Shown here: in pieces, positions 16,545 through 23,895 of the stretch
How the letters are laid out: each line of letters begins with the position of its first letter
Position numbering within the stretch: position 1 is the stretch's first letter
Source: Bacillota bacterium
Lineage (GTDB): Bacteria > Bacillota > Sulfobacillia > Fermentithermobacillales > Fermentithermobacillaceae
Length of the DNA stretch: 54,759 nucleotides
Assembly (NCBI GenBank): GCA_012841065.1
Contig: DUVI01000055.1
Location: forward strand, 1-54,759
Direction of reading: 5' to 3'
Translations under genes and position numbers: made by a program
The notes under the pieces: generated by a model
Database searches by the model: none
Seen by the model: the letters and a program-made list of their open reading frames with translations, nothing else
Told to the model about the DNA's origin: nothing

Positions 16545-17720
16545 ATGAGACCGAGAAATCCTAAACACAAGCTGTTGCTGGGGCCGGGGCCCAGTAACCC
16601 GGATCCACGGGTGCTGAGGGCGATGTCAGAGCCTACCCTAGGTCACCTGGATCCTGATTTTGTGGCGATAATGGACGAGACTACCGAACTGCTCCGGTAT
16701 GTTTTCGGTACCAAGAACGAACTTACCATTCCTATTTCCGGTACAGGATCAGCAGGTATGGAGACGGCGCTGGTGAACTCCGTGGAACCCGGGGACAAGG
16801 CTATCATCTGCATCGCAGGAGTGTTTGGCGAGCGGATGGCAGATCTAGCCGGGCGCATGGATGTCGAAGTTATCCGGGTCGATACGCCCTGGGGCAAGCC
16901 GGTTGATCCTGAGGATGTGCGCAAAGCCGTCAAGCAACATCCCGATGCAAAAATCGTGGCGATTGTGCACGCTGAGACTTCCACCGGCGTACTCCAGCCC
17001 CTGGAGGAAATCGTGCAGATCGTCCACGCAAACGGCATGCGGATCGTGGTGGATGCTGTGACCTCATTGGGCGGCATGGAGGTGCCTGTAGACAGGCTTG
17101 GGCTGGACTTCGTATTCTCAGGCACCCAGAAATGCTTGAGCTGTCCGCCTGGTTTGGCGCCTATCACCGTGGGCGAAAAGGCTCTGGACTTCATCAGGAA
17201 CCGCAAGAACAAGTGCCACAGCTGGTATCTTGACTTGTCGATGATTTCCAGGTACTGGGGCGGCGAAAGGTTTTACCACCATACTGCGCCAGTAAACATG
17301 ATGTATGCCCTTAATGAAGCTTTGCGGATTATCAAAGAAGAAGGCTTAGAAGCAAGGTGGGCAAGGCACAAGCTCAACCAAAAGGCACTCATTGCAGGGC
17401 TGGAAGCAATGGGCATGGAACTCGTGGTGGAACCTGAGTATCGTTTGCCCAGCCTTACCACTGTGTATTTCCCTGAAGGGATAGAAGATGTGCCTGCCAG
17501 GCTGAAACTGCTCAACGAGTTCGGCATAGAAATCGGCGCCGGGCTTGGGGAGTTCAAGGGTAAAGTGTGGCGCATAGGCCTGATGGGCACCAACTCTACA
17601 AAAGGTAATGTGCTCACGCTGTTTGCCGCGCTCGAAGATGTGCTTGTGTCCATGGGGGTCAAGGTTCCTCCGGGCGTAGGACTGCAAGCTGCTTCTGAGG
17701 TGTACAGACAGGCTGAATAA
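16545..17720 (+). CDS. Class V aminotransferase (alanine-glyoxylate / serine-pyruvate type)
   Basis: 391 residues from ATG 16545, with GAAGGGAG at 16526-16533; the open frame to 16449 adds a non-conserved leader. Fold type I PLP enzyme: LLLGPGPSNPDPRVL at the N terminus, substrate-loop SGTGSAGMETAL, HAETSTGVLQPLEEI, VDAVTSLGGMEVPVD with the PLP-binding Asp, and the PLP lysine in SGTQKCLSCPPG. These are the hallmarks of alanine-glyoxylate, serine-pyruvate or serine-glyoxylate aminotransferases. The preceding aldolase gene ends 131 bp upstream on the same strand, suggesting linked metabolism of glyoxylate and pyruvate, but the amino donor cannot be told from sequence. It is convergent with the DinG-like gene, whose 3' end is 20 bp away. 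Confidence 0.88.
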   Translation: MRPRNPKHKLLLGPGPSNPDPRVLRAMSEPTLGHLDPDFVAIMDETTELLRYVFGTKNELTIPISGTGSAGMETALVNSVEPGDKAIICIAGVFGERMADLAGRMDVEVIRVDTPWGKPVDPEDVRKAVKQHPDAKIVAIVHAETSTGVLQPLEEIVQIVHANGMRIVVDAVTSLGGMEVPVDRLGLDFVFSGTQKCLSCPPGLAPITVGEKALDFIRNRKNKCHSWYLDLSMISRYWGGERFYHHTAPVNMMYALNEALRIIKEEGLEARWARHKLNQKALIAGLEAMGMELVVEPEYRLPSLTTVYFPEGIEDVPARLKLLNEFGIEIGAGLGEFKGKVWRIGLMGTNSTKGNVLTLFAALEDVLVSMGVKVPPGVGLQAASEVYRQAE

Positions 17721-17739
17721 GGTATTCCAAGGCAGGGCT

Positions 17740-19821
17740 TCAGTAAGCCGGCGAAATCGCCCGGGCGATGTCATTTAAGTCGGTAGTCAACCTGGCAGGG
17801 GGCAGGCTCTTCAGGATAAACGCGCCATAGGGTCTTGTGATTATGCGTGAATCCAGTATCACAACCGCTCCCCTGTCTGCCTTGGAGCGTATTAGCCGAC
17901 CGAAGCCCTGCTTGAGTTTCAGCGTAGCCATAGGCAGGGAATAGTGGATAAACGGGTTGAGCCCTTGAGCTCTCCAAAGGGTTTCCCGGGCTTCCATGAC
18001 AGGGTCTTCAGGCACGGGAAAAGGCAGTTTGGCCAGGACTACGCATGAAAGCGCATCGCCTGGAACGTCGACGCCTTCCCAGAAAGAATCCAGGCCCATG
18101 AGTACCCCGTTACCTGCGTCCTTGAACTCCTTGAGCAGCGCTTGGCGGGGCATGTCTCCCTGGACAAACACAGGATAACCCTTTTCTTCGATCTTGTCTC
18201 TGATCTTGCTGCTGACCGCCTCCAACGACTTCTTTGCGGTAAAAAGCACAAACATCCTGCCTTGTGTCAGGTCTACGATTTCCAGTACCGTCTCGGATAC
18301 GTAGTTATCGTAAGCGGCGCTATTGGGTTGACGGCCGCGGCTGTGTTTGGGTATGCACAAACAAGCTTGACCGGAATAGTCAAAGGGGGAATCGATAATC
18401 GCCTCTTCCGCATCTATCTCCAGTTGGTGCTTGATGTAATCAAATGAGCCGCCTGTAGACAGGGTAGCTGACGTAAGTATGGCCGTAGGCACCGCCGCCC
18501 AGAGGTTTTCTGCCATGTAAGGCCCTATTTCAAGTGGTGCACCGTTTAGGGTCACATACTTCTGCCTGTTGCGCCCTTCCATCTCCGACCAGTACACGAA
18601 AGAATCGCCATCGCCTTCCAGGGCATTCAGATTATCCAGCACATGGGCCATGTCCATATAGCGCCTGGCAAGCGCATTGGCTTCAAAGCGGTCCTCATCT
18701 GACAGGTCCAGGTTTGACCAATCTGCAACCGATTTGGACAGTTCCCGGAGGGATTCGGGTATCCTGTCATCTATGCTGCCTGGTTCCTGCAATCTGTACT
18801 TATCGCTTTTCCCATATTGTAAGGAGTCTTGCCTGCGCCTGGCTTCCTTGTACAAGAGGTTCGGAGACAAGGCAGCCAGGGTCATGTCCATGAGCCCCAG
18901 CAGGTGGGCAAGGGCTGACTCAACCCAGGACCGTTCATGGGCACTAAGCAGTTGTGCCAGCGGTTCCCTCGATATAAACCTGGCAGTGTCGTCTGCCAGA
19001 CGTCTCAGATGGTTATGGCCGACGTTGAAAGTCATGCTGTCTCTGAAAACAGTCTCCAGGTGATGTGCTTCGTCGAATACCACTGCCTCGTACCCGGGCA
19101 GGAGGGATACGGTGCCTGCAGTGTCTCCGTATATCCGCAGGTCTGCGGCAAAAAGCGCGTGGTTTACAACTATCAAGTGACAGGTTTCAAGGTATCTTCT
19201 GTGCCTCTGGTAGAAGCACGCTTCTCGGAAAGGGCATTTCCCTGACATGCACCTTATGCTTTCAGAGCACACCTCGCTCCAGAGTTGATTAGAGACATGG
19301 AAAGGCAGTTTATCGCGGTCGCCGTCCCATGTGCCGTCGTGAATCACCTGCCACAATCGTTCGATCTGTTTTTCCTCTTCGTCTGCTTGCACAAGCTGGA
19401 GCTTGCTTTGGGTGTCTTCGTATACCTTGTTCCATCTACGCAGGCAAAGATAATGGCTCCGCCCTTTGAACAACGCGTAGTTGAGCGTACCCAAATTGTC
19501 CTCAAGCATCTGTGTAACCATGGGGATGTCTTTGTTGACCAGCTGTTGCTGCAGGTTTACCGTATATGTTGACACAATGGCCCTTTTCCCGGTGGCCAGG
19601 CACCAGTGTGCCACGGGGAGCAGATACGCCAGGGATTTGCCCACGCCTGTACCTGCCTCTACAAGCAGGTGCTTTTTCTGAACCAGCGCATTATGGACCA
19701 AGAAGGCCATCTCCCGCTGCTGTGGCCTTTCTTCAAATCCAGGGATCAAACGTGACATAGAGCCTTCGTTTTGAAAGGCGTCTTCAATGTATTGCGTGTG
19801 TGTGACAGGTGAAACAGGCAA
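17740..19821 (-). CDS. DinG/XPD-type ATP-dependent DNA helicase
   Basis: 693 residues, starting at a TTG (19821) with GGGGAGG upstream; the conserved segment AFQNEG...GFEERPQQREMA begins soon after, so this start fits. Superfamily 2 motifs: Walker A VEAGTGVGKSLAYLLP (about 54-69), DEAH box VVFDEAHHLE, SATLSTGGSF, and GSFWEGVDVPG-like DSFWEGVDVPGDAL, with the final QGFGRLIRSKADRG motif. Between Walker A and DEAH are cysteines (YLCLRRWN, CSESIRC, SGKCPFREACFY) placed as in the iron-sulphur cluster of XPD/DinG helicases. No N-terminal exonuclease domain is present, so this is the short DinG form. Likely role: 5'-3' unwinding of damaged or R-loop DNA (family knowledge). Confidence 0.88.
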   Translation of the reverse strand: MPVSPVTHTQYIEDAFQNEGSMSRLIPGFEERPQQREMAFLVHNALVQKKHLLVEAGTGVGKSLAYLLPVAHWCLATGKRAIVSTYTVNLQQQLVNKDIPMVTQMLEDNLGTLNYALFKGRSHYLCLRRWNKVYEDTQSKLQLVQADEEEKQIERLWQVIHDGTWDGDRDKLPFHVSNQLWSEVCSESIRCMSGKCPFREACFYQRHRRYLETCHLIVVNHALFAADLRIYGDTAGTVSLLPGYEAVVFDEAHHLETVFRDSMTFNVGHNHLRRLADDTARFISREPLAQLLSAHERSWVESALAHLLGLMDMTLAALSPNLLYKEARRRQDSLQYGKSDKYRLQEPGSIDDRIPESLRELSKSVADWSNLDLSDEDRFEANALARRYMDMAHVLDNLNALEGDGDSFVYWSEMEGRNRQKYVTLNGAPLEIGPYMAENLWAAVPTAILTSATLSTGGSFDYIKHQLEIDAEEAIIDSPFDYSGQACLCIPKHSRGRQPNSAAYDNYVSETVLEIVDLTQGRMFVLFTAKKSLEAVSSKIRDKIEEKGYPVFVQGDMPRQALLKEFKDAGNGVLMGLDSFWEGVDVPGDALSCVVLAKLPFPVPEDPVMEARETLWRAQGLNPFIHYSLPMATLKLKQGFGRLIRSKADRGAVVILDSRIITRPYGAFILKSLPPARLTTDLNDIARAISPAY

Positions 19822-19942
19822 CAGGCCGGAATCCTCCCCAGGTATGTTGATCTATCCCTTGCGAAATAACAATCGCGTCATGCGGTGTTGCATACAAGTG
19901 TGCAATACCGTAGAAACTTGTGCGTTCCATATACCGGACATT

Positions 19943-19969
19943 ATTCTATCATGATTCCCGATCTGTCAA
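19943..19969 (-). promoter_or_regulatory. Weak candidate promoter of the DinG-like gene
   Basis: On the minus strand TTGACA (19964-19969) is followed by TAGAAT (19943-19948) with a short 15-bp spacer, or by GAATAA (19941-19946) with a 17-bp spacer. It lies in the 268-bp gap before the DinG-like gene. A TTGCA/TGCAA inverted repeat lies between it and the gene. No LexA-type box was seen. Confidence 0.35.
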
Positions 19970-20089
19970 CGTCAGGGATTGGTTTGTCATGCCTGAATCT
20001 TCGTGCGGGTTATTGTTAAAGGATGCATTAAGGCAGTACTACATGCTTACTCATGCCGGCATTAACTGCGACGGCTTAAGGAGCCAGGC

Positions 20090-21580
20090 CTATTTGCCCC
20101 ATGGGGTGGTTTTTCCTCGTGTCCCGGTATTTGGTTTCCGGGTGGACCGATTGTACTCTGTCTTGCTTGGTTTGTTGTTGCCCGGTTTATTGCTGTCTGG
20201 TTTGTTATTGCTTGCCTTGTTATTGGAAGATCTGTCCGTTGCTTGCTTGTTGCCTTTAGCATTGCCCGGCTTGTCAGTTTGTTTATTGTTGCCCTTGGCA
20301 TTGCCGGAGTTATTGTTTGATGGTTTGCCTTTCTGTTGGCCGTCTGCTTGCGAACCGCCTTGCTTATTTGCCGCTTTGGATGCCTGGGCTTGCTTGACTT
20401 TCTCGGCCCATTCCCTGGCAATTTCAGACAGGTAGCTTTTGTCTATTTCCTGGCTCTGGCCCTTTATCTTTTCAATGCCCGGTTTGGGAATGCTGAACCT
20501 GAAATCTGCCTGCTTCTTTGCTTGGCCAGGAGGCGCTTTGGGCTTCCGGTCTTCATCTTTTGACTGTCCGAGTTGTTCCTTTTCGGGACGAGCTCCCTTA
20601 TGGCCGTCGGCCGGCTTTCCGGGAGTATGAAACTTGTTGTTCGGACCGGTAGCGGTTTCAGGATCCATGCCATCGTCTGCACTCTGGCCCGCAGGTTGGG
20701 CAAGGGCCTCCGGTAGCTGTATTTCGTCTTGCGCCTGGCCGATGTGGATCTCATCGAATAGAGCCCAAATCGCTGCGCGGGCGGCGGAAATCTTGAGTTC
20801 CTTGGCCACTTCACGGGTCTGTTTGTCTAGTCTGATGTGATTGATGGCCGCCGGAGTGAACCACTTCTTGGTTTCAGCGCCCTTGGAATTGGCATCCTTG
20901 GGGTGTTCGGTTTCTTTGGGCGCCTTTTCAGCTGGCTTTCCTCCCCTTGCAGCTTGTTTGACAGCTTTCTCGGCGGCTTTTGCAGTTTGCTTAGCGGCTT
21001 TTTCCGCCGCTTTCCGTGCATCTTTGAGGATCTTTTCCTCGAGGCGGTCCACGGCGGCGTCTTCTTCCACAGGGATGATGCCTATTACCACTTCAGGCTG
21101 ATTGCGCTGTTGCTTGTTCTTGAGCAGGGCTTCCACGGCGCAGTCCACCGGCTTCATGTACAGGTTGAGGGAACTTGCCAGGCGTTCGGTTTCTTCATCG
21201 AAGTACGTGACTGATTTTATCAGTCCCTTATCGTTAACTTCCAATTCCATGCTTCCCGGCGAATCAACCAGATCGATTGTCACCCAGGCGAGTACCGGCC
21301 GCGCTTCCAGGTACTTTGTGTATCCGAAAAACGAGGCACATAGAATGAATGAAGCTACCGCCGCGATGGGCAGGAGCCGTCTTCTCAAGAAATGAACGAA
21401 GGTGTGTCTGCCGGCGCACTTGCTTGTGGTTGAAATACCGGTCAGGTCGGGCAAGGTGATTTGCTCTCCAACCATATATACGCTGTTCTTGATCGGGACA
21501 AGCCGAAACTGCCCGTCGGAAGTCAGCACCGTAATTCCGTCTTTGGAAGTCTCAACCACCAGGGCTTGTCTGGAACGCAC
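20090..21580 (-). CDS. rsgI: RsgI-type anti-sigma factor with long low-complexity tail
   Basis: 496 residues from a GTG at 21580, 15 bp after sigI on the same strand, with AAGGTGGTGA upstream. Residues 1-55 form the RsgI N-terminal beta domain that binds SigI (RQALVVETSKDGITVLTSDG). A single membrane helix follows at about 68-88 (LLPIAAVASFILCASFFGY). The extracellular part starts with the region shared by RsgI proteins (VTIDLVDSPGSMELEVNDKG, with LGIIPVEEDA-like strand), then Ala/Lys-rich coiled stretches (AEKAAKQTAKAAEKAVKQAA) and ends in about 90 residues of Asn/Lys/Ser/Pro-rich repeats. No carbohydrate-binding module is recognisable, in contrast to cellulosome RsgI proteins. The tail may touch the cell wall (inference). 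Confidence 0.85.
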   Translation of the reverse strand: MRSRQALVVETSKDGITVLTSDGQFRLVPIKNSVYMVGEQITLPDLTGISTTSKCAGRHTFVHFLRRRLLPIAAVASFILCASFFGYTKYLEARPVLAWVTIDLVDSPGSMELEVNDKGLIKSVTYFDEETERLASSLNLYMKPVDCAVEALLKNKQQRNQPEVVIGIIPVEEDAAVDRLEEKILKDARKAAEKAAKQTAKAAEKAVKQAARGGKPAEKAPKETEHPKDANSKGAETKKWFTPAAINHIRLDKQTREVAKELKISAARAAIWALFDEIHIGQAQDEIQLPEALAQPAGQSADDGMDPETATGPNNKFHTPGKPADGHKGARPEKEQLGQSKDEDRKPKAPPGQAKKQADFRFSIPKPGIEKIKGQSQEIDKSYLSEIAREWAEKVKQAQASKAANKQGGSQADGQQKGKPSNNNSGNAKGNNKQTDKPGNAKGNKQATDRSSNNKASNNKPDSNKPGNNKPSKTEYNRSTRKPNTGTRGKTTPWGK

Positions 21581-21595
21581 CTTGTGTCACCACCT

Positions 21596-22381
21596 TCAGC
21601 CATTAACGTCAAAATAGCTTTCCATGCTTGGGTAATCACCGGACATGGCGACAGCTACTGCAGTGATATATACTTTCTGCCTCTCAATAGTCTTTCTTGA
21701 AACGCGCCTATCCTCTGGCACCTGCGCCAGCAAGTCATCAATGGGAATTTTGCGTGTCTTGAAGAATAGCCGCTTCAACTTGTCGTCTTCAGCGATGCAT
21801 CTGGCTATGTACATGGCCCTTTCCCGTGCGTCTCTATGTTTTGGGGTAGCTTGAACCACCTGGCCTATGGTAAGGCCGAATTGCCTGAGTGTATCTTTCC
21901 AGTTTTCGATGTCGTCCCTTCGTTCCAGTGTGGCTTGCCAGTCTTCAGTGGTATATGTCAGGCAAGAGGGATCGAGATATCCCTCATGCTCATTTCCGCG
22001 TTCGTCCCTTGCCTTCATTGTTGAGTAAGGTATTTCCCGGTGCCTGGCTTGCTTTCTGTAATAATCGATGAGCCTGCGCCTTATCACAGTAGCGGCAAAA
22101 GCGAGGAACCCGGGCCTCTTGCTCTTGAAGGCATCTATGGCCTCGTTGAAAGCGGAAAGGGCTACGCTGGCCTCATCGTCTTCTCCCAGCACCACGTATC
22201 GTTTCACGCTCGAAGCCGCAGTCTTGAGAATGAAAGGCGTGTAATCCCTGATCAGGTCATCCCGTGCATGTATATCACCGTCACGGGCGCGGGCCACCCG
22301 TGCTTCGACAGTTTCTTCTTCAATGTGTTTAGCCATTTTTAGTGTCAATACTGCATTCACCATGTGAAGTGTTCGCCTCAC
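21596..22381 (-). CDS. sigI: RNA polymerase sigma factor SigI
   Basis: 261 residues if the GTG at 22381 is used; ATG 22363 or ATG 22336 (MAKHIEEETVEAR) are possible, and the family usually starts close to the latter, so the start is uncertain. Region 2 is seen in ARDGDIHARDDLIRDYTPFI, DEASVALSAFNEAIDAF and FAATVIRRRLIDYYRK, the -10 recognition helix of SigI-type factors. The C-terminal part (TIGQVVQATPKHRDARERA, KIPIDDLLAQVPEDRRVSRK) replaces a canonical region 4 and binds the -35 element in this group. It is co-directional with rsgI, its predicted membrane regulator, 15 bp downstream. SigI factors answer heat, envelope or polysaccharide cues. Confidence 0.88.
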   Translation of the reverse strand: MRRTLHMVNAVLTLKMAKHIEEETVEARVARARDGDIHARDDLIRDYTPFILKTAASSVKRYVVLGEDDEASVALSAFNEAIDAFKSKRPGFLAFAATVIRRRLIDYYRKQARHREIPYSTMKARDERGNEHEGYLDPSCLTYTTEDWQATLERRDDIENWKDTLRQFGLTIGQVVQATPKHRDARERAMYIARCIAEDDKLKRLFFKTRKIPIDDLLAQVPEDRRVSRKTIERQKVYITAVAVAMSGDYPSMESYFDVNG

Positions 22382-22620
22382 CCACTTTCAAATCCTGCAA
22401 CTGCTGTTGGTTAGAGTCTGCATTGCCTGTAAATGGCAATAACTCCGCTCGAGCAACGGTTTGACCGCTCATGAAGATAATCGAAATGACGCCGGTTTTT
22501 CTAGGAAGGGGCAGGGGAGTGGTCGATCTTTAACCGGATTTTGATCACGAGTGGATAATTCCAGACCAGACACCGCTCATTACTGGATGATTTGGAACCG
22601 GTCTGGGTTGGAAAAGAGGC

Positions 22621-22716
22621 GAACTGGTCAATGCTTGTCCAGTTTATGATTTGAACTGGATGTCTCTTGTCCAGGCTTTGTTCGGAACTGGACGATTATC
22701 GACCGGACTCGTTGCG
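22621..22716. repeat. Three imperfect 32-bp tandem repeats upstream of sigI
   Basis: GAACTGG occurs at 22621, 22653 and 22685, exactly 32 bp apart. In the first two units it is followed 14 bp later by TTGTCCAG, whose CCAG is the inverse of CTGG; the third unit has the related TCGACCGG. Related GAACCGG (22595) and TAACCGG (22531) lie just before the array. The regular three-helical-turn spacing suggests cooperative protein binding (inference). Confidence 0.7.
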
Positions 22717-22852
22717 TATCGAAGGCCAGGTGTTTGTAAACCAGCTCGTGTCTTCGGACAAGCGGAATGATCAATTTGGACCTATGTTTGCAACACGGCA
22801 GTAGAAGAATCTATCGTCGCAAGAAGGATTTTCTGATAACTTGTGATATACT

Positions 22853-22875
22853 TATATATGCAACAAACATATATA
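22853..22875. promoter_or_regulatory. 8-bp inverted repeat, candidate PadR operator
   Basis: TATATATG (22853-22860) and CATATATA (22868-22875) form a perfect 8-bp inverted repeat separated by CAACAAA. PadR regulators often bind ATGT-N8-ACAT-like, A+T-rich dyads and repress their own genes. It lies about 195 bp upstream of padR, so a long leader or another promoter must be assumed. Confidence 0.45.
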
Positions 22876-23070
22876 TGGCACGTAGTTACCGGGTGTACTA
22901 ATCAATCCTACCTATACGCTGCAACATTCACACTCATCTCTAATGAAGCCTTGCGCAGGCGGTTATCGCCATATGCATTAACTCCGATGGACAATCTTCA
23001 AATTCAACCCGGAGAGGAATGGTAAGTAGGCGGCTTTAATTCAGACCTGGTAGGGAGGTAGGGGTGTCTT

Positions 23071-23709
23071 ATGCCTCGTGATGACCACAGGAGAAACGGA
23101 TGGGATTGGCGCAATGACGAACGGTGGACGGATTCAAGTCACAGAGACGGAGACGAAAGGCCCACTGATGACGGGTGTAGGGAAGACAGGCACAGGGAAG
23201 GCAGGCAGGGGGAAGGCAAGTACATGGAAGAGGAGCATAGGGGAGGTAGCCACAGGGATGGGAAACCCAAGGAACACTACGGTTGGCACCGCCATGAGCA
23301 TGCCGAAAATGTAGTGCGGCCTGAGAGGTTTATGGAGCCGTGCCTTCTACTGCTCTTGACCGAGAACGTGTCTTACGGGTATGACCTGCTCTCCAGGCTA
23401 AAAGAGTTCGGGTTTGGAGACAACCAAGACCCGGGTATGGTGTACCGGTATCTGAGAAGACTCGAGAAGCGGGGCATGATTCAGTCCAAATGGGACACCA
23501 CGGGTACAGGCCCTGCCAGAAGAATGTACAAGGTAACAGCCGACGGCAATGAGCTATTGTCCGTCTGGACCGAAACCATCAGGTTGAACATCGAAGTGCT
23601 TCAGCAATTTCTGGTGCGGTATCGGAAGGCCACTCAAGCCACGGGGGCTCAAACGGAAAGCGGTGATGAGGACGACCACGGCGACATTGAACACAAAGGC
23701 AGTGTTTAA
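23071..23709 (+). CDS. PadR family transcriptional regulator with charged, His-rich N-terminal extension
   Basis: 212 residues. The PadR winged-helix domain spans about residues 85-165: RFMEPCLLLLLTENVSYGYD, MVYRYLRRLEKRGMI (recognition helix) and the wing GPARRMYKVTADGNELL, followed by a C-terminal dimerisation helix. The first roughly 80 residues are exceptional: almost only Asp, Glu, Arg, Gly, Lys and His, with nine His and one Cys, as in a disordered or metal-binding tail. Two ABC exporter genes follow after 186 bp, and PadR proteins of the LmrR type repress such exporters. Effector unknown. The ATG at 23071 has GGGAGGTAGGG upstream (23053-23063). Confidence 0.82.
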   Translation: MPRDDHRRNGWDWRNDERWTDSSHRDGDERPTDDGCREDRHREGRQGEGKYMEEEHRGGSHRDGKPKEHYGWHRHEHAENVVRPERFMEPCLLLLLTENVSYGYDLLSRLKEFGFGDNQDPGMVYRYLRRLEKRGMIQSKWDTTGTGPARRMYKVTADGNELLSVWTETIRLNIEVLQQFLVRYRKATQATGAQTESGDEDDHGDIEHKGSV

Positions 23710-23792
23710 GAGAACAGCGTCACCGGAGAGAATGGCGGTAACTAGTGCTACGGCGGCATCTGGAGGTACTAAATAGACTATTTTTACTAACC

Positions 23793-23846
23793 TTGCAATA
23801 ACTGAGATAATTGAGTACGATAATGTTTCGTAAGACGATATTATCG
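23793..23846 (+). promoter_or_regulatory. Candidate promoter and operator for the ABC exporter genes
   Basis: TTGCAA (23793-23798), a 17-bp spacer and TACGAT (23816-23821) resemble a sigma-A promoter. An inverted repeat CGATAAT (23819-23825) and ATTATCG (23840-23846) overlaps the -10 and start point, a position where a repressor such as the adjacent PadR protein would block transcription. An AAATAG/CTATTT dyad lies just upstream. Confidence 0.5.
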
Positions 23847-23895
23847 GTTGCCAAAACGATTGCTGCAATTGAGTAGGCCGGAGGGAGGGTGGCTC

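Larger units (their letters stand above)
22382..23070. other. 689-bp gene-free region between sigI and padR
   Basis: No credible gene was found. The left part holds short GAACYGG elements and a tandem 32-bp repeat array; the right part holds an 8-bp inverted repeat that may be a PadR operator. A 60-codon open frame at 22843-23025 runs through these elements, lacks a ribosome binding site and has no family features. Confidence 0.6.

Noticed and set aside
19920-20435. 171-codon frame opposite rsgI, rich in Leu
   Set aside because: It is the antisense image of the Asn/Lys-rich repeat tail of RsgI; the RsgI frame has a proper start, membrane helix and partner sigI.
22595-22716. CRISPR array
   Set aside because: Only 7-8 bp blocks recur every 32 bp, with no 23-40 bp repeat, no unique spacers of constant length and no cas genes.
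22843-23025. 60-codon open frame between sigI and padR
   Set aside because: It has no ribosome binding site, no family features, and runs through the inverted repeat that looks like an operator.
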